The translations under genes and the position numbers were made by a program. Of a stretch of 64,000 nt of DNA, positions 19,973-29,406 are shown piece by piece. The DNA comes from Bacillus sp. ISL-34 (GTDB taxonomy: Bacteria > Bacillota > Bacilli > Bacillales > DSM-1321). The stretch is from NCBI RefSeq assembly GCF_018613325.1, contig NZ_JAGGQJ010000011.1, positions 248,001-312,000 of the forward strand, read 5' to 3'. Position 1 is the stretch's first letter, and the number at the start of each line of letters is the position of its first letter. A model generated the notes under the pieces. The model saw only the letters and a program-made list of their open reading frames with translations. It did not search any database and was not told where the DNA came from.

Positions 19973-22480
19973 TTACTTGGCACCGTAACTAATCAAGTTC
20001 GTCATGATTCGATATCCACCTGGAACCTGGCCTTGAATTTGCCTGTATAGCACAAGGTTGGTGTAGAGGTAGGTGCCATTACCGTATTTAGCCATGAGGA
20101 TTCCGCCATCAAATGGTTCTTCATTTGGATCGGCCATGGAAATGAATGTTTCAAACCGTTCATCCCATTCCATTGGGAAGTACAATCCTCTTTCTTGGAC
20201 CCAATTGCTCCAGTCATCACTTGTTATTTTATTTGGATAATTAAAGAGAGCCGATTCTGGTTTCGTGACGTTTACCGTGGCTTTTTCATCGGTTACCCGC
20301 CAGCGAATGGAAGGATTCCCGAGGGTAAGGGGATATGGAGCTGTCTTCATGGCATCCCATCCATCACCCGGTTTATGGTATTGAACGACGAGATGACCGC
20401 CGTTTGCCACATATTCAAGTAAGCGCGCGTTATTTGCCTTTAAATCTTCCCTTGATAGGTAGGCACGGATGCCTGTAACGATCGTGTCATATTGGCTTAA
20501 ATCACCTTCAGCTAAATCGGCTGCAGTTAACTTCGTAATGTTCAGACCTGCATTGCTTAAGTAATCTGCCACTTTATCGAATCCGCTTTCAATGTACCCC
20601 ACTTTTAATGAAGCTGGCTTCAAAAGCTCAAATGCAACGGTGTTGATAGCTGCTGGGTATTGGTAATAGAATGTTCCGATATGGTCATAGGAAATTTCCT
20701 GAATGGTCGTATCAAAGGTTTTTCCATTGACGGTAGCAGCTGCCTTCACCTGATATTCGCCATTTTGAATTGCCTTCGGCGGTCTGAGGGTGAACTTCAC
20801 TTGTTTTTCTTCTGATTTTTCATTAAATGATACAGTGGCATTTTTGGGATGAACTTCCCAATTTTCAGGGACTTTTAAAGCGACCTTTGCCGATGCTTTT
20901 CCTTCTGTATAGTTTTTCAAGGTTACCGTCACTGGGACTTCTTCTTTTACATCTGCTGTATTTACGACGATATCTTCAGGAGATAGGGTAAGGCCGACGT
21001 CGGGAAGGACAGCGATCGTTCCATCCACTTCTTCCTTGATGGCAGTTTTTGTGCTGCCGTATTTATAAGAAATGCTGGTTGTAATGGCTGATTCATCATA
21101 GGCATGGTAATAGGCTGCATCTTCAGGGACTTCAACCAGGTAGGTCATTGTCGCTGATTTATTTGGTGCTAGGTTGACATCTTTAGATTTTGTTTTGGTC
21201 TTCCATTCTTTAGGCACATTCAATGCAGCAGCGACTTTTTTCAGTGTTTGTTTCCCGTTATTCTTCACGGTTACGGTTACGTACGTATTTTGACCTTTCG
21301 TCAGGATCTTTGAAGCCGCGTTAGCTTGAACTTCGAGTCCTGAAGAGACATAACTGACGTTTTGCAATTGCTCTTCTTTTAATGAGAGCTTATGAAGCAA
21401 GTCGTTCTTTATGGCTGGGCTTAGCTTTGCCTTTTTGACTTGCGCAGTAATTGAACGAACATTGGAGAGAGCATTTTGGGATGTTGAAAAAACACGTTTT
21501 TCATTGGGATAAGCCGCAATGACGGCGTCCAAATTCCGTTGCAGGTATTTAAATTCACCTTTCAATTTTGAAGCTGAGCGGGGGAGTTTTTCAGCCCATT
21601 CAGTAAAATTGTAAGGTACACCTGCAAAAAGGTCCGACTGGTTTTTTGCATCAACGGCGCTTTGCTTCAAATCCAGATGGATCTGGCGAGGTGCTGCAGG
21701 AATATCGGAACCCATGCCTTGGCTTTTATGCAGATAGCGTGATTGTTCTCCAAGCTGTGGGTAAGTCATATTGTATATTGGGTCATATTTACCGATTTCA
21801 ATCGAAGTGGTTGCTTGATCTGCCGAGGAAACGGGCAAATATAACTTTTTCACTTGCCATACCGATAGACCTTGTTTCAATTGTTGCGGAAACACAGTTG
21901 GGTCGGCCGCATCCTTAAAGGCACGTTCACTTAAGATTGTCATTGTTCGATGATGTCCATGCTGGGTATCATCATTTTGGAAGGATGGCATCAATATATC
22001 CGGCTGATACGTCCGTATAAAGCGGATAAGCCTTTCATAGGTGAGTTCCTCGCCCCATTTTTCCAATGTTTCCTCTGGTGTTTTGGAGAAGCCGAAATCA
22101 TAAATGGGATCTGAGGTAGTTTCACTTAGATGGTAGGCCTTAACCCCGGTGATTTTTGCAGCTTCTATCATTTCCCTTGAACGGATGATTCCAAGAGCAT
22201 TGTCCAATTCATCCCCGATTTCATTTTGTCCTCCTTCACCGCGGTTCGCTATCAGGCTGGATGTCTTAACCCCTAACCCTCTCGATAGATAAGCGAGGAA
22301 GTCACTGCGTTCATCATCTGGATGGGCACCGCTGTTCAAGAATGTCACGGTCGTTTCGAGAGGCTTGACCGCATTCCATAACTCAACGTTGGCTTCATCA
22401 GGATTTGCAGCGCTACCTCCAAGCGGCAATAATCCAAGAACCAACAAAAGGGAAAGCAACGATAACAGAGCTTTTTTCAT
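19973..22480 (-). CDS. Secreted PIG-L family deacetylase, large multidomain form
   Basis: About 835 aa. Signal peptide at 1-25 (no lipobox). Residues 45-280 are a PIG-L/LmbE domain: zinc motif NSGAHPDDERSDFL, then HGHHR as the third ligand; the family removes N-acetyl groups, usually from GlcNAc-type sugars. Residues about 385-590 hold two NEW3-like Ig modules (VTVKNNGKQTLKKV, VTLKNYTEGKASAKV). The last 200 residues are a glutamine-amidotransferase-like fold (GGHLVVQYH). Start at 22480 follows AAGGGGG. Divergent from the ROK gene and adjacent to one of the two ROK-type operators, so probably co-regulated with the importer. Confidence 0.85.
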   Translation of the reverse strand: MKKALLSLLSLLLVLGLLPLGGSAANPDEANVELWNAVKPLETTVTFLNSGAHPDDERSDFLAYLSRGLGVKTSSLIANRGEGGQNEIGDELDNALGIIRSREMIEAAKITGVKAYHLSETTSDPIYDFGFSKTPEETLEKWGEELTYERLIRFIRTYQPDILMPSFQNDDTQHGHHRTMTILSERAFKDAADPTVFPQQLKQGLSVWQVKKLYLPVSSADQATTSIEIGKYDPIYNMTYPQLGEQSRYLHKSQGMGSDIPAAPRQIHLDLKQSAVDAKNQSDLFAGVPYNFTEWAEKLPRSASKLKGEFKYLQRNLDAVIAAYPNEKRVFSTSQNALSNVRSITAQVKKAKLSPAIKNDLLHKLSLKEEQLQNVSYVSSGLEVQANAASKILTKGQNTYVTVTVKNNGKQTLKKVAAALNVPKEWKTKTKSKDVNLAPNKSATMTYLVEVPEDAAYYHAYDESAITTSISYKYGSTKTAIKEEVDGTIAVLPDVGLTLSPEDIVVNTADVKEEVPVTVTLKNYTEGKASAKVALKVPENWEVHPKNATVSFNEKSEEKQVKFTLRPPKAIQNGEYQVKAAATVNGKTFDTTIQEISYDHIGTFYYQYPAAINTVAFELLKPASLKVGYIESGFDKVADYLSNAGLNITKLTAADLAEGDLSQYDTIVTGIRAYLSREDLKANNARLLEYVANGGHLVVQYHKPGDGWDAMKTAPYPLTLGNPSIRWRVTDEKATVNVTKPESALFNYPNKITSDDWSNWVQERGLYFPMEWDERFETFISMADPNEEPFDGGILMAKYGNGTYLYTNLVLYRQIQGQVPGGYRIMTNLISYGAK

Positions 22481-22529
22481 TATTCTTTTAACCCCCTTCA
22501 ACATTTATAAAACACCTAAAAAAATGTAG

Positions 22530-22552
22530 GTTAGTAATATTTTCTAACTAAC
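22530..22552. promoter_or_regulatory. ROK-type operator 1 (PIG-L side)
   Basis: Imperfect inverted repeat GTTAGTAATAT / TTCTAACTAAC, 50 bp upstream of the PIG-L start. It shares the half site CTAACTAA with the site at 22691. XylR-family operators in bacilli have the same TTAGTTNG-like half sites. Confidence 0.6.
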
Positions 22553-22690
22553 CAGACGAAAAAAACTTATCTAATAAATAGCACTTATGGTTATAAATGT
22601 AAATAATGCGAAGTAACTATTAAAAATTGAACATTTTAAAGGTTCAGAAAAATTACTTGTGTGCAGAATTTTTTTAAGTTATATTTCTAC

Positions 22691-22715
22691 TTAATTAGGA
22701 AGATTTACTAACTAA
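22691..22715. promoter_or_regulatory. ROK-type operator 2 (regulator side)
   Basis: TTAATTAGGAAG / TTTACTAACTAA matches at 9 of 12 positions as an inverted repeat and ends 21 bp before the ROK start. It is likely the autoregulatory site. Confidence 0.55.
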
Positions 22716-22736
22716 ATGATGTAAGGCCGTGATGTG

Positions 22737-23963
22737 ATGAGTTTTAAAAGACCACCCAGTCATCAAAAATATGTCAATAAAAAAAGAATCATTCAATGCA
22801 TCCAGGAATGTTCGCCCATTTCAAGAGCTGAAATCTCCGTTAAGCTTCAGCTAAGTAAACCAACTGTTTCTCTTGCTGTGGATGAACTTATACAGGAGAA
22901 ATGGGTATTTGAGAAAGGAATAGGAGAATCCTCCTCTCAAGGCGGGAGAAGGCCCATCCAGCTCTTTTTTAATGAAAAGGCTGCCTATATCATTGGGGTC
23001 GATATAGGCGGGACGAAAGTGAAAATCGTTTTAAGTGATTTAAGCGGCAACATCCTTGCCGACACTAGTTTTTCAACTAACACCTATTTACAATCAGGGC
23101 TTCTTAAACAAATGGCGATTGAAACGGAACGGTTAATTGCAAAGAATCAGATTGCGAAAGGCAGGATATTGGGGATGGGAGTCGGGATCCCTGGTATAAC
23201 GCAAACGGCAAGCGGATTAGTAATAGAGGCACCGAGTTTAGGCTGGGTACAATATCCGTTCATAGCCGAAGCGAAACGGTATTTTGATTTCCCCATTTTT
23301 CTGGACAATGATGTAAACGCGGCTGCGCTAGGTGAACAGTGGCTGGGTAATGCACAAAATAAGCGGAATTTGCTGTTCGTTGCGGTTGGAACGGGGATAG
23401 GAAGCGGCATTATCTTGAATAACCAGTTATACAGAGGGGCTTCAAGTGCAGCTGGGGAAATGGGATATATGGTAACGGACAAAGAGGATATGAAGCGTGA
23501 ATTCAAGCCGGTTTTCCATAGATACGGCTATTTGGAAAGTGTCGCAGGAGGAAAGTCGATTGGCGGTCATTTTACAAGGGAGGTTCTTAAGGATCCTGAT
23601 CATCTTTTATTCGAACGGGCCAAATCTTCCGAACTATCGGGGGAGGATGCTTTTTTGTCAGCAAAAAAAGGAGACACGACAGCCATTGCCGTCATAAATG
23701 AAGCCATCGAACATTTAGCCTGCGGAATTGTCAATGCGGCTAGTTTGCTAAATCCAGAAGTGATCATTTTAGGAGGTGGTGTATTAAATTCATCCGAATA
23801 CATTTTACCTAGAATTCAGGAGATCGTTGATCGATATCTTCCAAGTTTAGTAGAAATGAAAACTTCACAACTTGGAGAAAACGCAGGAGTACTAGGAGCG
23901 GTTTCCCTATTCTTAAGGGAACATGATGGCATTTTGAATTTTCGTGATGAGGGGGAGTATTAA
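22737..23963 (+). CDS. ROK-family transcriptional regulator (NagC/XylR type) lacking the zinc-cysteine motif
   Basis: 408 aa. Residues 10-65 form a winged HTH (SRAEISVKLQLSKPTVSLAVDEL). Then comes the ROK kinase-like fold: phosphate motif GVDIGGTKVKIVLSD, GVGIPG, LDNDVNAAALGE and AVGTGIGSGIIL. Where ROK proteins normally carry CxCGxxGCxE, this one reads FHRYGYLES, so the structural zinc site is missing. Likely a repressor responding to the compound imported by the next genes. ATG at 22737 follows TAAGG; its stop overlaps the next ATG (TAATG). Confidence 0.85.
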   Translation: MSFKRPPSHQKYVNKKRIIQCIQECSPISRAEISVKLQLSKPTVSLAVDELIQEKWVFEKGIGESSSQGGRRPIQLFFNEKAAYIIGVDIGGTKVKIVLSDLSGNILADTSFSTNTYLQSGLLKQMAIETERLIAKNQIAKGRILGMGVGIPGITQTASGLVIEAPSLGWVQYPFIAEAKRYFDFPIFLDNDVNAAALGEQWLGNAQNKRNLLFVAVGTGIGSGIILNNQLYRGASSAAGEMGYMVTDKEDMKREFKPVFHRYGYLESVAGGKSIGGHFTREVLKDPDHLLFERAKSSELSGEDAFLSAKKGDTTAIAVINEAIEHLACGIVNAASLLNPEVIILGGGVLNSSEYILPRIQEIVDRYLPSLVEMKTSQLGENAGVLGAVSLFLREHDGILNFRDEGEY

Positions 23964-25054
23964 TGAAAAACAGTAAAAAGTCGCTTGTTTCGGTAATGGC
24001 CTTATCGGCAGCACTATTGATTTCGGGATGTAACGGTACAGATACGAAAACGAATTCGGATGCTGGCGGTGCCAAGGGAGAAAAGGGTGAGCTGGAAGAT
24101 AAGATCGTTGTTTATTCACCGCATGGCAAAGATATTTTATCAAAATTCGAAAAACAGTTCGAAGATGAGTATGGTATTGATGTTGAGTGGCTTGATATGG
24201 GGTCTCAGGAAATCCTTGACCGCGTTCGATCAGAGAAAAGTAATCCGCAGGCAGACGTTTGGTGGGGGGCACCTTCCACGAACTTCAATCAAGCAAAGGG
24301 TGATGGGCTGCTGGCTGCTTATAAGCCTAGCTATTCCGATAGTCTCGATGAAGGATTCCGCGATCCGGAATGGTATTGGACGGGAACGAGCCAGACACCG
24401 GAAGTCATCATGTATAACAGCAAAGAACTATCAAAAGACGAGGTGCCGAAAGATTGGGATGAGCTGCTTGATCCGAAGTGGAAAGACGAAATCATCATCC
24501 GCTATCCGTTAGCCTCCGGAACGATGAGGACAATTTTTTCTGCGATGATCTATCGTACTTATAAGGATACAAATGATCCAAAAGAAGGGTATGACTGGTT
24601 AAAGAAGCTCGACCAAAACACAAAGGAATATTCAGCAAACCCGGAAATGATGTATAACAAGGTAGCCAAAGGAGAGGGCTCACTTTCCGTTTGGGCAATG
24701 CCGGATGTTGTCATGCTGAAAGAAAATAAAAATTATCCGTTTGAGTTCGTCATTCCAGAAAGCGGAACGCCAGTATTGACAGAAGGTATCGCCATCGTTG
24801 AAGGTGCCAAGCATCCAAAAGCGGCAGAAGCCTTTTATGAGTTTGTGAATTCACCGGAAGCCGCAAAAACTTTGGCAGAAGAATTTTACAGAATTCCGAC
24901 CAGAAATGATGTGAAGGATTTACCTGAATGGATCACGGAAACAGAAATTAAAGCGATGGATATTGATTGGAATGCATTCGAGGAAAAAGGTGACGAGTGG
25001 ATGAAATATTGGGACGAAAATATTAAAAGTGGAGATAAAGAAATTAAAGAATAA
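23963..25054 (+). CDS. Iron/polyamine/phosphonate-type ABC transporter substrate-binding lipoprotein
   Basis: 363 aa, lipobox LISGC. VVYSPHGKDILSKFEKQFEDEYGIDVEW and ADVWWGAPSTNF are typical of the FbpA/IdiA/AfuA class-II binding proteins, which take ferric ions, Fe-chelates, phosphonates or polyamines. The C-terminal TEGIAIVEGAKHPKAAEAFYEFVNSPEA segment is also standard. Tyrosine pairs used for bare Fe3+ are not obvious, so an organic ligand is plausible. Translationally coupled to the ROK gene. Confidence 0.82.
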   Translation: MKNSKKSLVSVMALSAALLISGCNGTDTKTNSDAGGAKGEKGELEDKIVVYSPHGKDILSKFEKQFEDEYGIDVEWLDMGSQEILDRVRSEKSNPQADVWWGAPSTNFNQAKGDGLLAAYKPSYSDSLDEGFRDPEWYWTGTSQTPEVIMYNSKELSKDEVPKDWDELLDPKWKDEIIIRYPLASGTMRTIFSAMIYRTYKDTNDPKEGYDWLKKLDQNTKEYSANPEMMYNKVAKGEGSLSVWAMPDVVMLKENKNYPFEFVIPESGTPVLTEGIAIVEGAKHPKAAEAFYEFVNSPEAAKTLAEEFYRIPTRNDVKDLPEWITETEIKAMDIDWNAFEEKGDEWMKYWDENIKSGDKEIKE

Positions 25055-25069
25055 GGAAGTGTCGTTCGG

Positions 25070-26182
25070 ATGGCGTCAATAAAAATAGAGAATGTCCAAA
25101 AAGCCTTCGGGAAAACGATAGCTGTTGACCATTTGAATCTGGACATCAAAGAAGGTGAGTTTTTTACCTTTCTTGGTCCAAGTGGCTGCGGTAAAACGAC
25201 AACGCTTCGGATGATTGCCGGTTTTTATTATCCAACAAAAGGAGTCGTCCGATTTGGCGACAAAGATATGACGCGTGTACCTCCGGAGAAAAGAAATACA
25301 GGCATGGTTTTTCAAAACTATGCCCTCTTTCCCCACATGACTGTTTTTGAAAATGTAGCGTTTGGCTTGCGTGTGAGAAAAGTTTCTTCTGCTGACTTAA
25401 AGAGGAGAGTGCAGGATGCCCTCCAAAAGGTCAGGCTGGAGAGCTACTCGAATCGTCAAGTGAGCCAGTTAAGCGGAGGGCAGCAGCAGCGGGTGGCCCT
25501 TGCGAGAGCACTTGTCATTGAACCGGAAATATTACTGCTTGATGAACCATTAAGTAATCTGGATGCTAAGCTTCGTGATGAAATGAGAGTGGAAATCTTA
25601 AGGCTGCAGCGTGATTATAAGATAACCACCATTTATGTCACACATGATCAGGCTGAGGCATTATCCATGAGTGATCGGATCGCTGTATTCAATTATGGTG
25701 TATGTCACCAGGTCGGGACGCCGGCAGAAATTTATAATCGGCCGGCCAATGATTTTGTGGCAAGCTTTATAGGCGAGATTAATCTATTGCCCGTTCAACT
25801 CGAAAAAGTTCAACAAGAGAATATAGTGGTTGCCCTTAAAAATAGTGAACAGCCGATTAAATTGAATGTGGAAAATCAAGCTAGGGAAGGAAATTCAATC
25901 CTACAGACTGATGATGACCTTGCTGTTTCGATTCGTCCTGAAGCAATCAGAATTCTGGATGTGACCGAAGAAGGAATGAATATCTTTAAAGGTAAAATAA
26001 ATTCCGTTCAATTCTTTGGTTCTGTTGTGAATGTCATGGTGGATGTTCAAGACGTGTTACTAAGGGTCGACGTGTTCAACACTCATGATTTTGGATACTT
26101 TTATCAAGGAAAGGAAGTGTATGTCCAGCTTCCTGAGAAACAGCTGCGTCTTATTCCCGTCATAAGCGGTGATGCTCCATGA
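25070..26182 (+). CDS. ABC transporter ATPase, FbpC/PotA type
   Basis: 370 aa. Walker A GPSGCGKTT, Q-loop VFQNYALFPHMTVFENVAFGL, signature LSGGQQQR, Walker B LLLDEPLSNLD, switch YVTHDQAEAL. Residues about 240-360 form the TOBE regulatory domain (SIRPEAIRI). Overlaps the permease by four bases. Confidence 0.92.
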   Translation: MASIKIENVQKAFGKTIAVDHLNLDIKEGEFFTFLGPSGCGKTTTLRMIAGFYYPTKGVVRFGDKDMTRVPPEKRNTGMVFQNYALFPHMTVFENVAFGLRVRKVSSADLKRRVQDALQKVRLESYSNRQVSQLSGGQQQRVALARALVIEPEILLLDEPLSNLDAKLRDEMRVEILRLQRDYKITTIYVTHDQAEALSMSDRIAVFNYGVCHQVGTPAEIYNRPANDFVASFIGEINLLPVQLEKVQQENIVVALKNSEQPIKLNVENQAREGNSILQTDDDLAVSIRPEAIRILDVTEEGMNIFKGKINSVQFFGSVVNVMVDVQDVLLRVDVFNTHDFGYFYQGKEVYVQLPEKQLRLIPVISGDAP

Positions 26183-27867
26183 TTAAAAACCGTGATACGA
26201 GATTGACGATTTTGCTCCTTATACCAGTTGTATTGGTGCTCGTAGCTTACGTACTCTACCCATCGTTGAGGACCTTCATAGAAAGTCTGCAAAAAGACGG
26301 ATCGATATCCCTTGGAAATTATCAGGACTTCTTCGTACAGGAATCGAAAACGAACTTAGAGGCTCTATGGAATTCTGTTTATATATCCTTATTGAGTGTA
26401 TTGGTCAGTGCCTTGATTGGCATCCCGCTCGCATTCATTTTTAACCGTTACGATTTTCCCGGCAGAAGCTTCTTTTCATCAGCAGCGATTTTACCGATTG
26501 TCCTTCCATCATTGGTAGGGGTCATGGCCTTTATGTTTTTATATGGAGAATCGGGATTGATTCCAAATGCCATCAAGGATCTGTTTGGTCTCGATAAAGT
26601 TCCTTTCAAGATTGGCGGGGTATCCGGGATCCTTATCGTGCATGCCTATACGATGTATGTTTATTTTTATATGACCGTATCCGCTGCAATCAATAAAATA
26701 GATCCGTCCCTTGAAGAAGCCGCTTATAACTTAGGAGCAAATAAAATCAAGGTCTTTTGGAAGGTGACATTTCCATTATTGACACCTGCCATCGTTGCCG
26801 CATCTTTACTTGTTTTCATGATATCGATGGCTTCATTCAGTGCCCCGTTTTTATTGGCTGGCGGGTACAGGGTGTTGAGCCTGCAAATTTATTTTTCAAA
26901 AATCAATGGTGATATGGAAATAGCCGCTACTCAATCCGTCATTCTATCCATCGTTTCGATTTCATTTCTGTTATTCATGCGTTGGTATCAGAATAGGAAA
27001 GATTATCGCATGGCTTCGAAAGGAATTGGTGCACACAGGAGTGAAGTGAAGAACCCGTTCATGAAATGGGTGATGGTCGTAACGGGTATCATCGGCGTTA
27101 TTATTCTCCTTTTACCGCACTTTACGATTCTATTGCTTTCACTAGTGCCGGACGGAACCTGGACATTTCAAACATATCCAACAGTATTTAATATGGAAAA
27201 TTACCGGCTTTTGTTTGAAGACCCTAATATCTTCAAACCGTTACGAAATAGTTTATTGATGGCGGTTATTGCAACGTTGGCAAATCTGGTGTTTGGGGTC
27301 ATAGCGTCCTATGTCCTTGTCAAACGGAAATTCGTCGGGAAAAGCTTTGTCGATATTCTAGTCATGATTCCTTGGGCGTTGCCTGCAACGGTCATCGGGA
27401 TGAACTTGATATTCGCATTCAATGAACCTAGCGTTTTTTCCTTTGGTCAAATATTGGTTGGAACATTTTGGATTTTGCCGCTTGCCTATTTCATCAGGCA
27501 TATTCCACTCGTTGTCCGTTCGACTAACGCCGTTCTGGAGCAGCTGGATGATTCGATTGAAGAAGCAGCCAGAAACTTGGGGGCAAAGTGGTTTTATACC
27601 TTCAGAAAAGTCATATTCCCGATTATTATGCCTGGTGTTTTATCAGGGACATTATTGGCATTTATCGAATCTGTGGGGGAATTCCCGACCTCGGTCCTGT
27701 TGTACACAATTTCAAACAGGCCCATATCCATTGAAATCATGAATCAGCTTCGGATGTTCAATATGGGGCAGGCAGCTGCCTATGGGATGATTCAAATCAC
27801 GCTGATTGTAATCGTTCTCTTCATTTCGAACAAGTTTTTTGGAATCAAAGCGGAAAAAGCTTTATAA
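26179..27867 (+). CDS. ABC transporter permease, fused double-domain FbpB type
   Basis: 562 aa with two consecutive MetI-like permease domains of about six helices each. Both ATPase-contact EAA loops are visible: EEAAYNLGANKIKVFWKVTFPLL split near residue 175-197, and EEAARNLGAKWFYTFRKVIFPII near residue 460. Two permease units in one chain are characteristic of ferric-ion/thiamine/phosphonate importers. It is 16 bp upstream of the lyase gene. Confidence 0.9.
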   Translation: MIKNRDTRLTILLLIPVVLVLVAYVLYPSLRTFIESLQKDGSISLGNYQDFFVQESKTNLEALWNSVYISLLSVLVSALIGIPLAFIFNRYDFPGRSFFSSAAILPIVLPSLVGVMAFMFLYGESGLIPNAIKDLFGLDKVPFKIGGVSGILIVHAYTMYVYFYMTVSAAINKIDPSLEEAAYNLGANKIKVFWKVTFPLLTPAIVAASLLVFMISMASFSAPFLLAGGYRVLSLQIYFSKINGDMEIAATQSVILSIVSISFLLFMRWYQNRKDYRMASKGIGAHRSEVKNPFMKWVMVVTGIIGVIILLLPHFTILLLSLVPDGTWTFQTYPTVFNMENYRLLFEDPNIFKPLRNSLLMAVIATLANLVFGVIASYVLVKRKFVGKSFVDILVMIPWALPATVIGMNLIFAFNEPSVFSFGQILVGTFWILPLAYFIRHIPLVVRSTNAVLEQLDDSIEEAARNLGAKWFYTFRKVIFPIIMPGVLSGTLLAFIESVGEFPTSVLLYTISNRPISIEIMNQLRMFNMGQAAAYGMIQITLIVIVLFISNKFFGIKAEKAL

Positions 27868-27882
27868 AACGGAGGTTCAAAG

Positions 27883-29367
27883 ATGAGCAGGCTTGAAGAA
27901 TTTATCAAAAATGAAGGTAGTGTCTTTCCCGGAAAAACATATGCTAGAGAGCTTTTGATGCCTGTTTTTAATGATCAAAGAGATTACTTGTTTCATGTAA
28001 TGTTCGATATCCATCGGGCTCATGTCATCATGCTTTCGGAACAAAAGATCATTAAAGAAGAAGAGGCGAAAACCATGCTCGATGGGATTCGGAAAGTGGC
28101 CCAAACAGATCTCACCCAGTTGACCTATCAGCCACAATTCGAAGACTTATTTTTCATGATGGAGGCTAAGATCGGCGAAGAAATCGGTCATGAGCTTGCA
28201 GGAAAGATTCATATCGGCCGCAGTCGTAATGATATGGGCGTTGCGATGTACCGTCTTGTTTTGAGAGGTCATCTGCTCCAATTGATTGGCTATGCTACCC
28301 AATTGAGTGAGGCATTATTGGAGCAGGCTGAAAAACATACAGAAACCTATATTACTGGTTACACGCATACCCAGCCGGCTCAGCCGACTACATTAGGACA
28401 TTACTTTTTGGCCATTTATGATGTGCTTCAAAGGGATATTGGCCGGTTATGGGCAGCCTATGAAACGGTTAACCAATCCCCTTTGGGCGCGGCCGCGTTA
28501 ACGACCACCGGTTTTCCAATTAGCCGGAACCGTACGGCTGAACTGCTTGGATTTGATTCGGTGATTGAGAATTCCTATGACTCGATAGGCGGGGCGGATT
28601 ATTTATTGGAAACCGCAACTGCCATCATGACATGCATGGTCAATACCGGAAGATGGATTCAAGATTTCCTGCAGCATGTGACAAGGGAGTTTGGAACATT
28701 TCATGTGGCGGATCCTTATGTTCAAGTGAGCAGCATCATGCCGCAAAAAAGAAATCCAGTCTCAATTGAACATTCCCGTTCGATTGCAAGCAGTGCGTAT
28801 GGTGATGCACTTGCTGCAATGAATATGATTCACAATACCCCATTTGGTGATATCGTCGATACGGAAGATGATTTACAGCCGCATTTATATCGGGCTTTTT
28901 CAAATGCAGGACGTGTCATGAAACTAATGTATGCCGTCATATCGACTTTGAAAGTAAATGAAGAACACACAAAGAAAATGGCCGCAAAATCCAGTATAAC
29001 GGTTACTGAATTAGCGGATACCCTATCAAGAGATTACGACATATCCTTTAGAAAAGCCCATTCCATAGCCAGTACTATTGCAAAACGGTCAATTAGTGAA
29101 GGCAAAGAGCTATATGATTGGGACACACAAAAAGTCAACAAGATCATCAATGAATTCGTTTCAGTGAACATAGCAGAAGATGAATGGAAAAAAATAATCT
29201 CTCCCGAATATTTTGTGGAGATTAGAAGCATTCAAGGCGGGCCCTCCCCAAAAGAGGTCACAAGGATGATTGTAAATAGAAAACAAAAACTGCAACAAGA
29301 GCTGCAGGAATACAAGGAAATGGTCAAAGCATTGAATGATGGCAGGAAGGCTTTAGTGGATTACTGA
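27883..29367 (+). CDS. Argininosuccinate-lyase-like enzyme of the fumarase/aspartase superfamily
   Basis: 494 aa, longer than the typical 460-aa ArgH. THTQPAQPTTLGHY (catalytic histidine region) and the mobile serine loop SSIMPQKRNP are intact, so beta-elimination of fumarate from an N-succinyl compound is likely. The region normally reading HTGRSRNDQ is HIGRSRNDM, and the arginine-recognising surroundings differ. It ends an importer operon under a ROK regulator, not an arginine operon, so the substrate is probably not argininosuccinate. EDDS or aspergillomarasmine-like aminopolycarboxylates are the closest known alternatives in the superfamily. GGAGG lies 8 bp before the ATG. Confidence 0.82.
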   Translation: MSRLEEFIKNEGSVFPGKTYARELLMPVFNDQRDYLFHVMFDIHRAHVIMLSEQKIIKEEEAKTMLDGIRKVAQTDLTQLTYQPQFEDLFFMMEAKIGEEIGHELAGKIHIGRSRNDMGVAMYRLVLRGHLLQLIGYATQLSEALLEQAEKHTETYITGYTHTQPAQPTTLGHYFLAIYDVLQRDIGRLWAAYETVNQSPLGAAALTTTGFPISRNRTAELLGFDSVIENSYDSIGGADYLLETATAIMTCMVNTGRWIQDFLQHVTREFGTFHVADPYVQVSSIMPQKRNPVSIEHSRSIASSAYGDALAAMNMIHNTPFGDIVDTEDDLQPHLYRAFSNAGRVMKLMYAVISTLKVNEEHTKKMAAKSSITVTELADTLSRDYDISFRKAHSIASTIAKRSISEGKELYDWDTQKVNKIINEFVSVNIAEDEWKKIISPEYFVEIRSIQGGPSPKEVTRMIVNRKQKLQQELQEYKEMVKALNDGRKALVDY

Positions 29368-29406
29368 AGGTACCGGGTAAAAAGGAAATGAGTTTTAATG
29401 GGCATG

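Noticed and set aside
27883-29367. argH for arginine synthesis
   Set aside because: Located in an importer/ROK operon, longer than ArgH and with changed substrate-contact residues; naming it argH would overstate the evidence.
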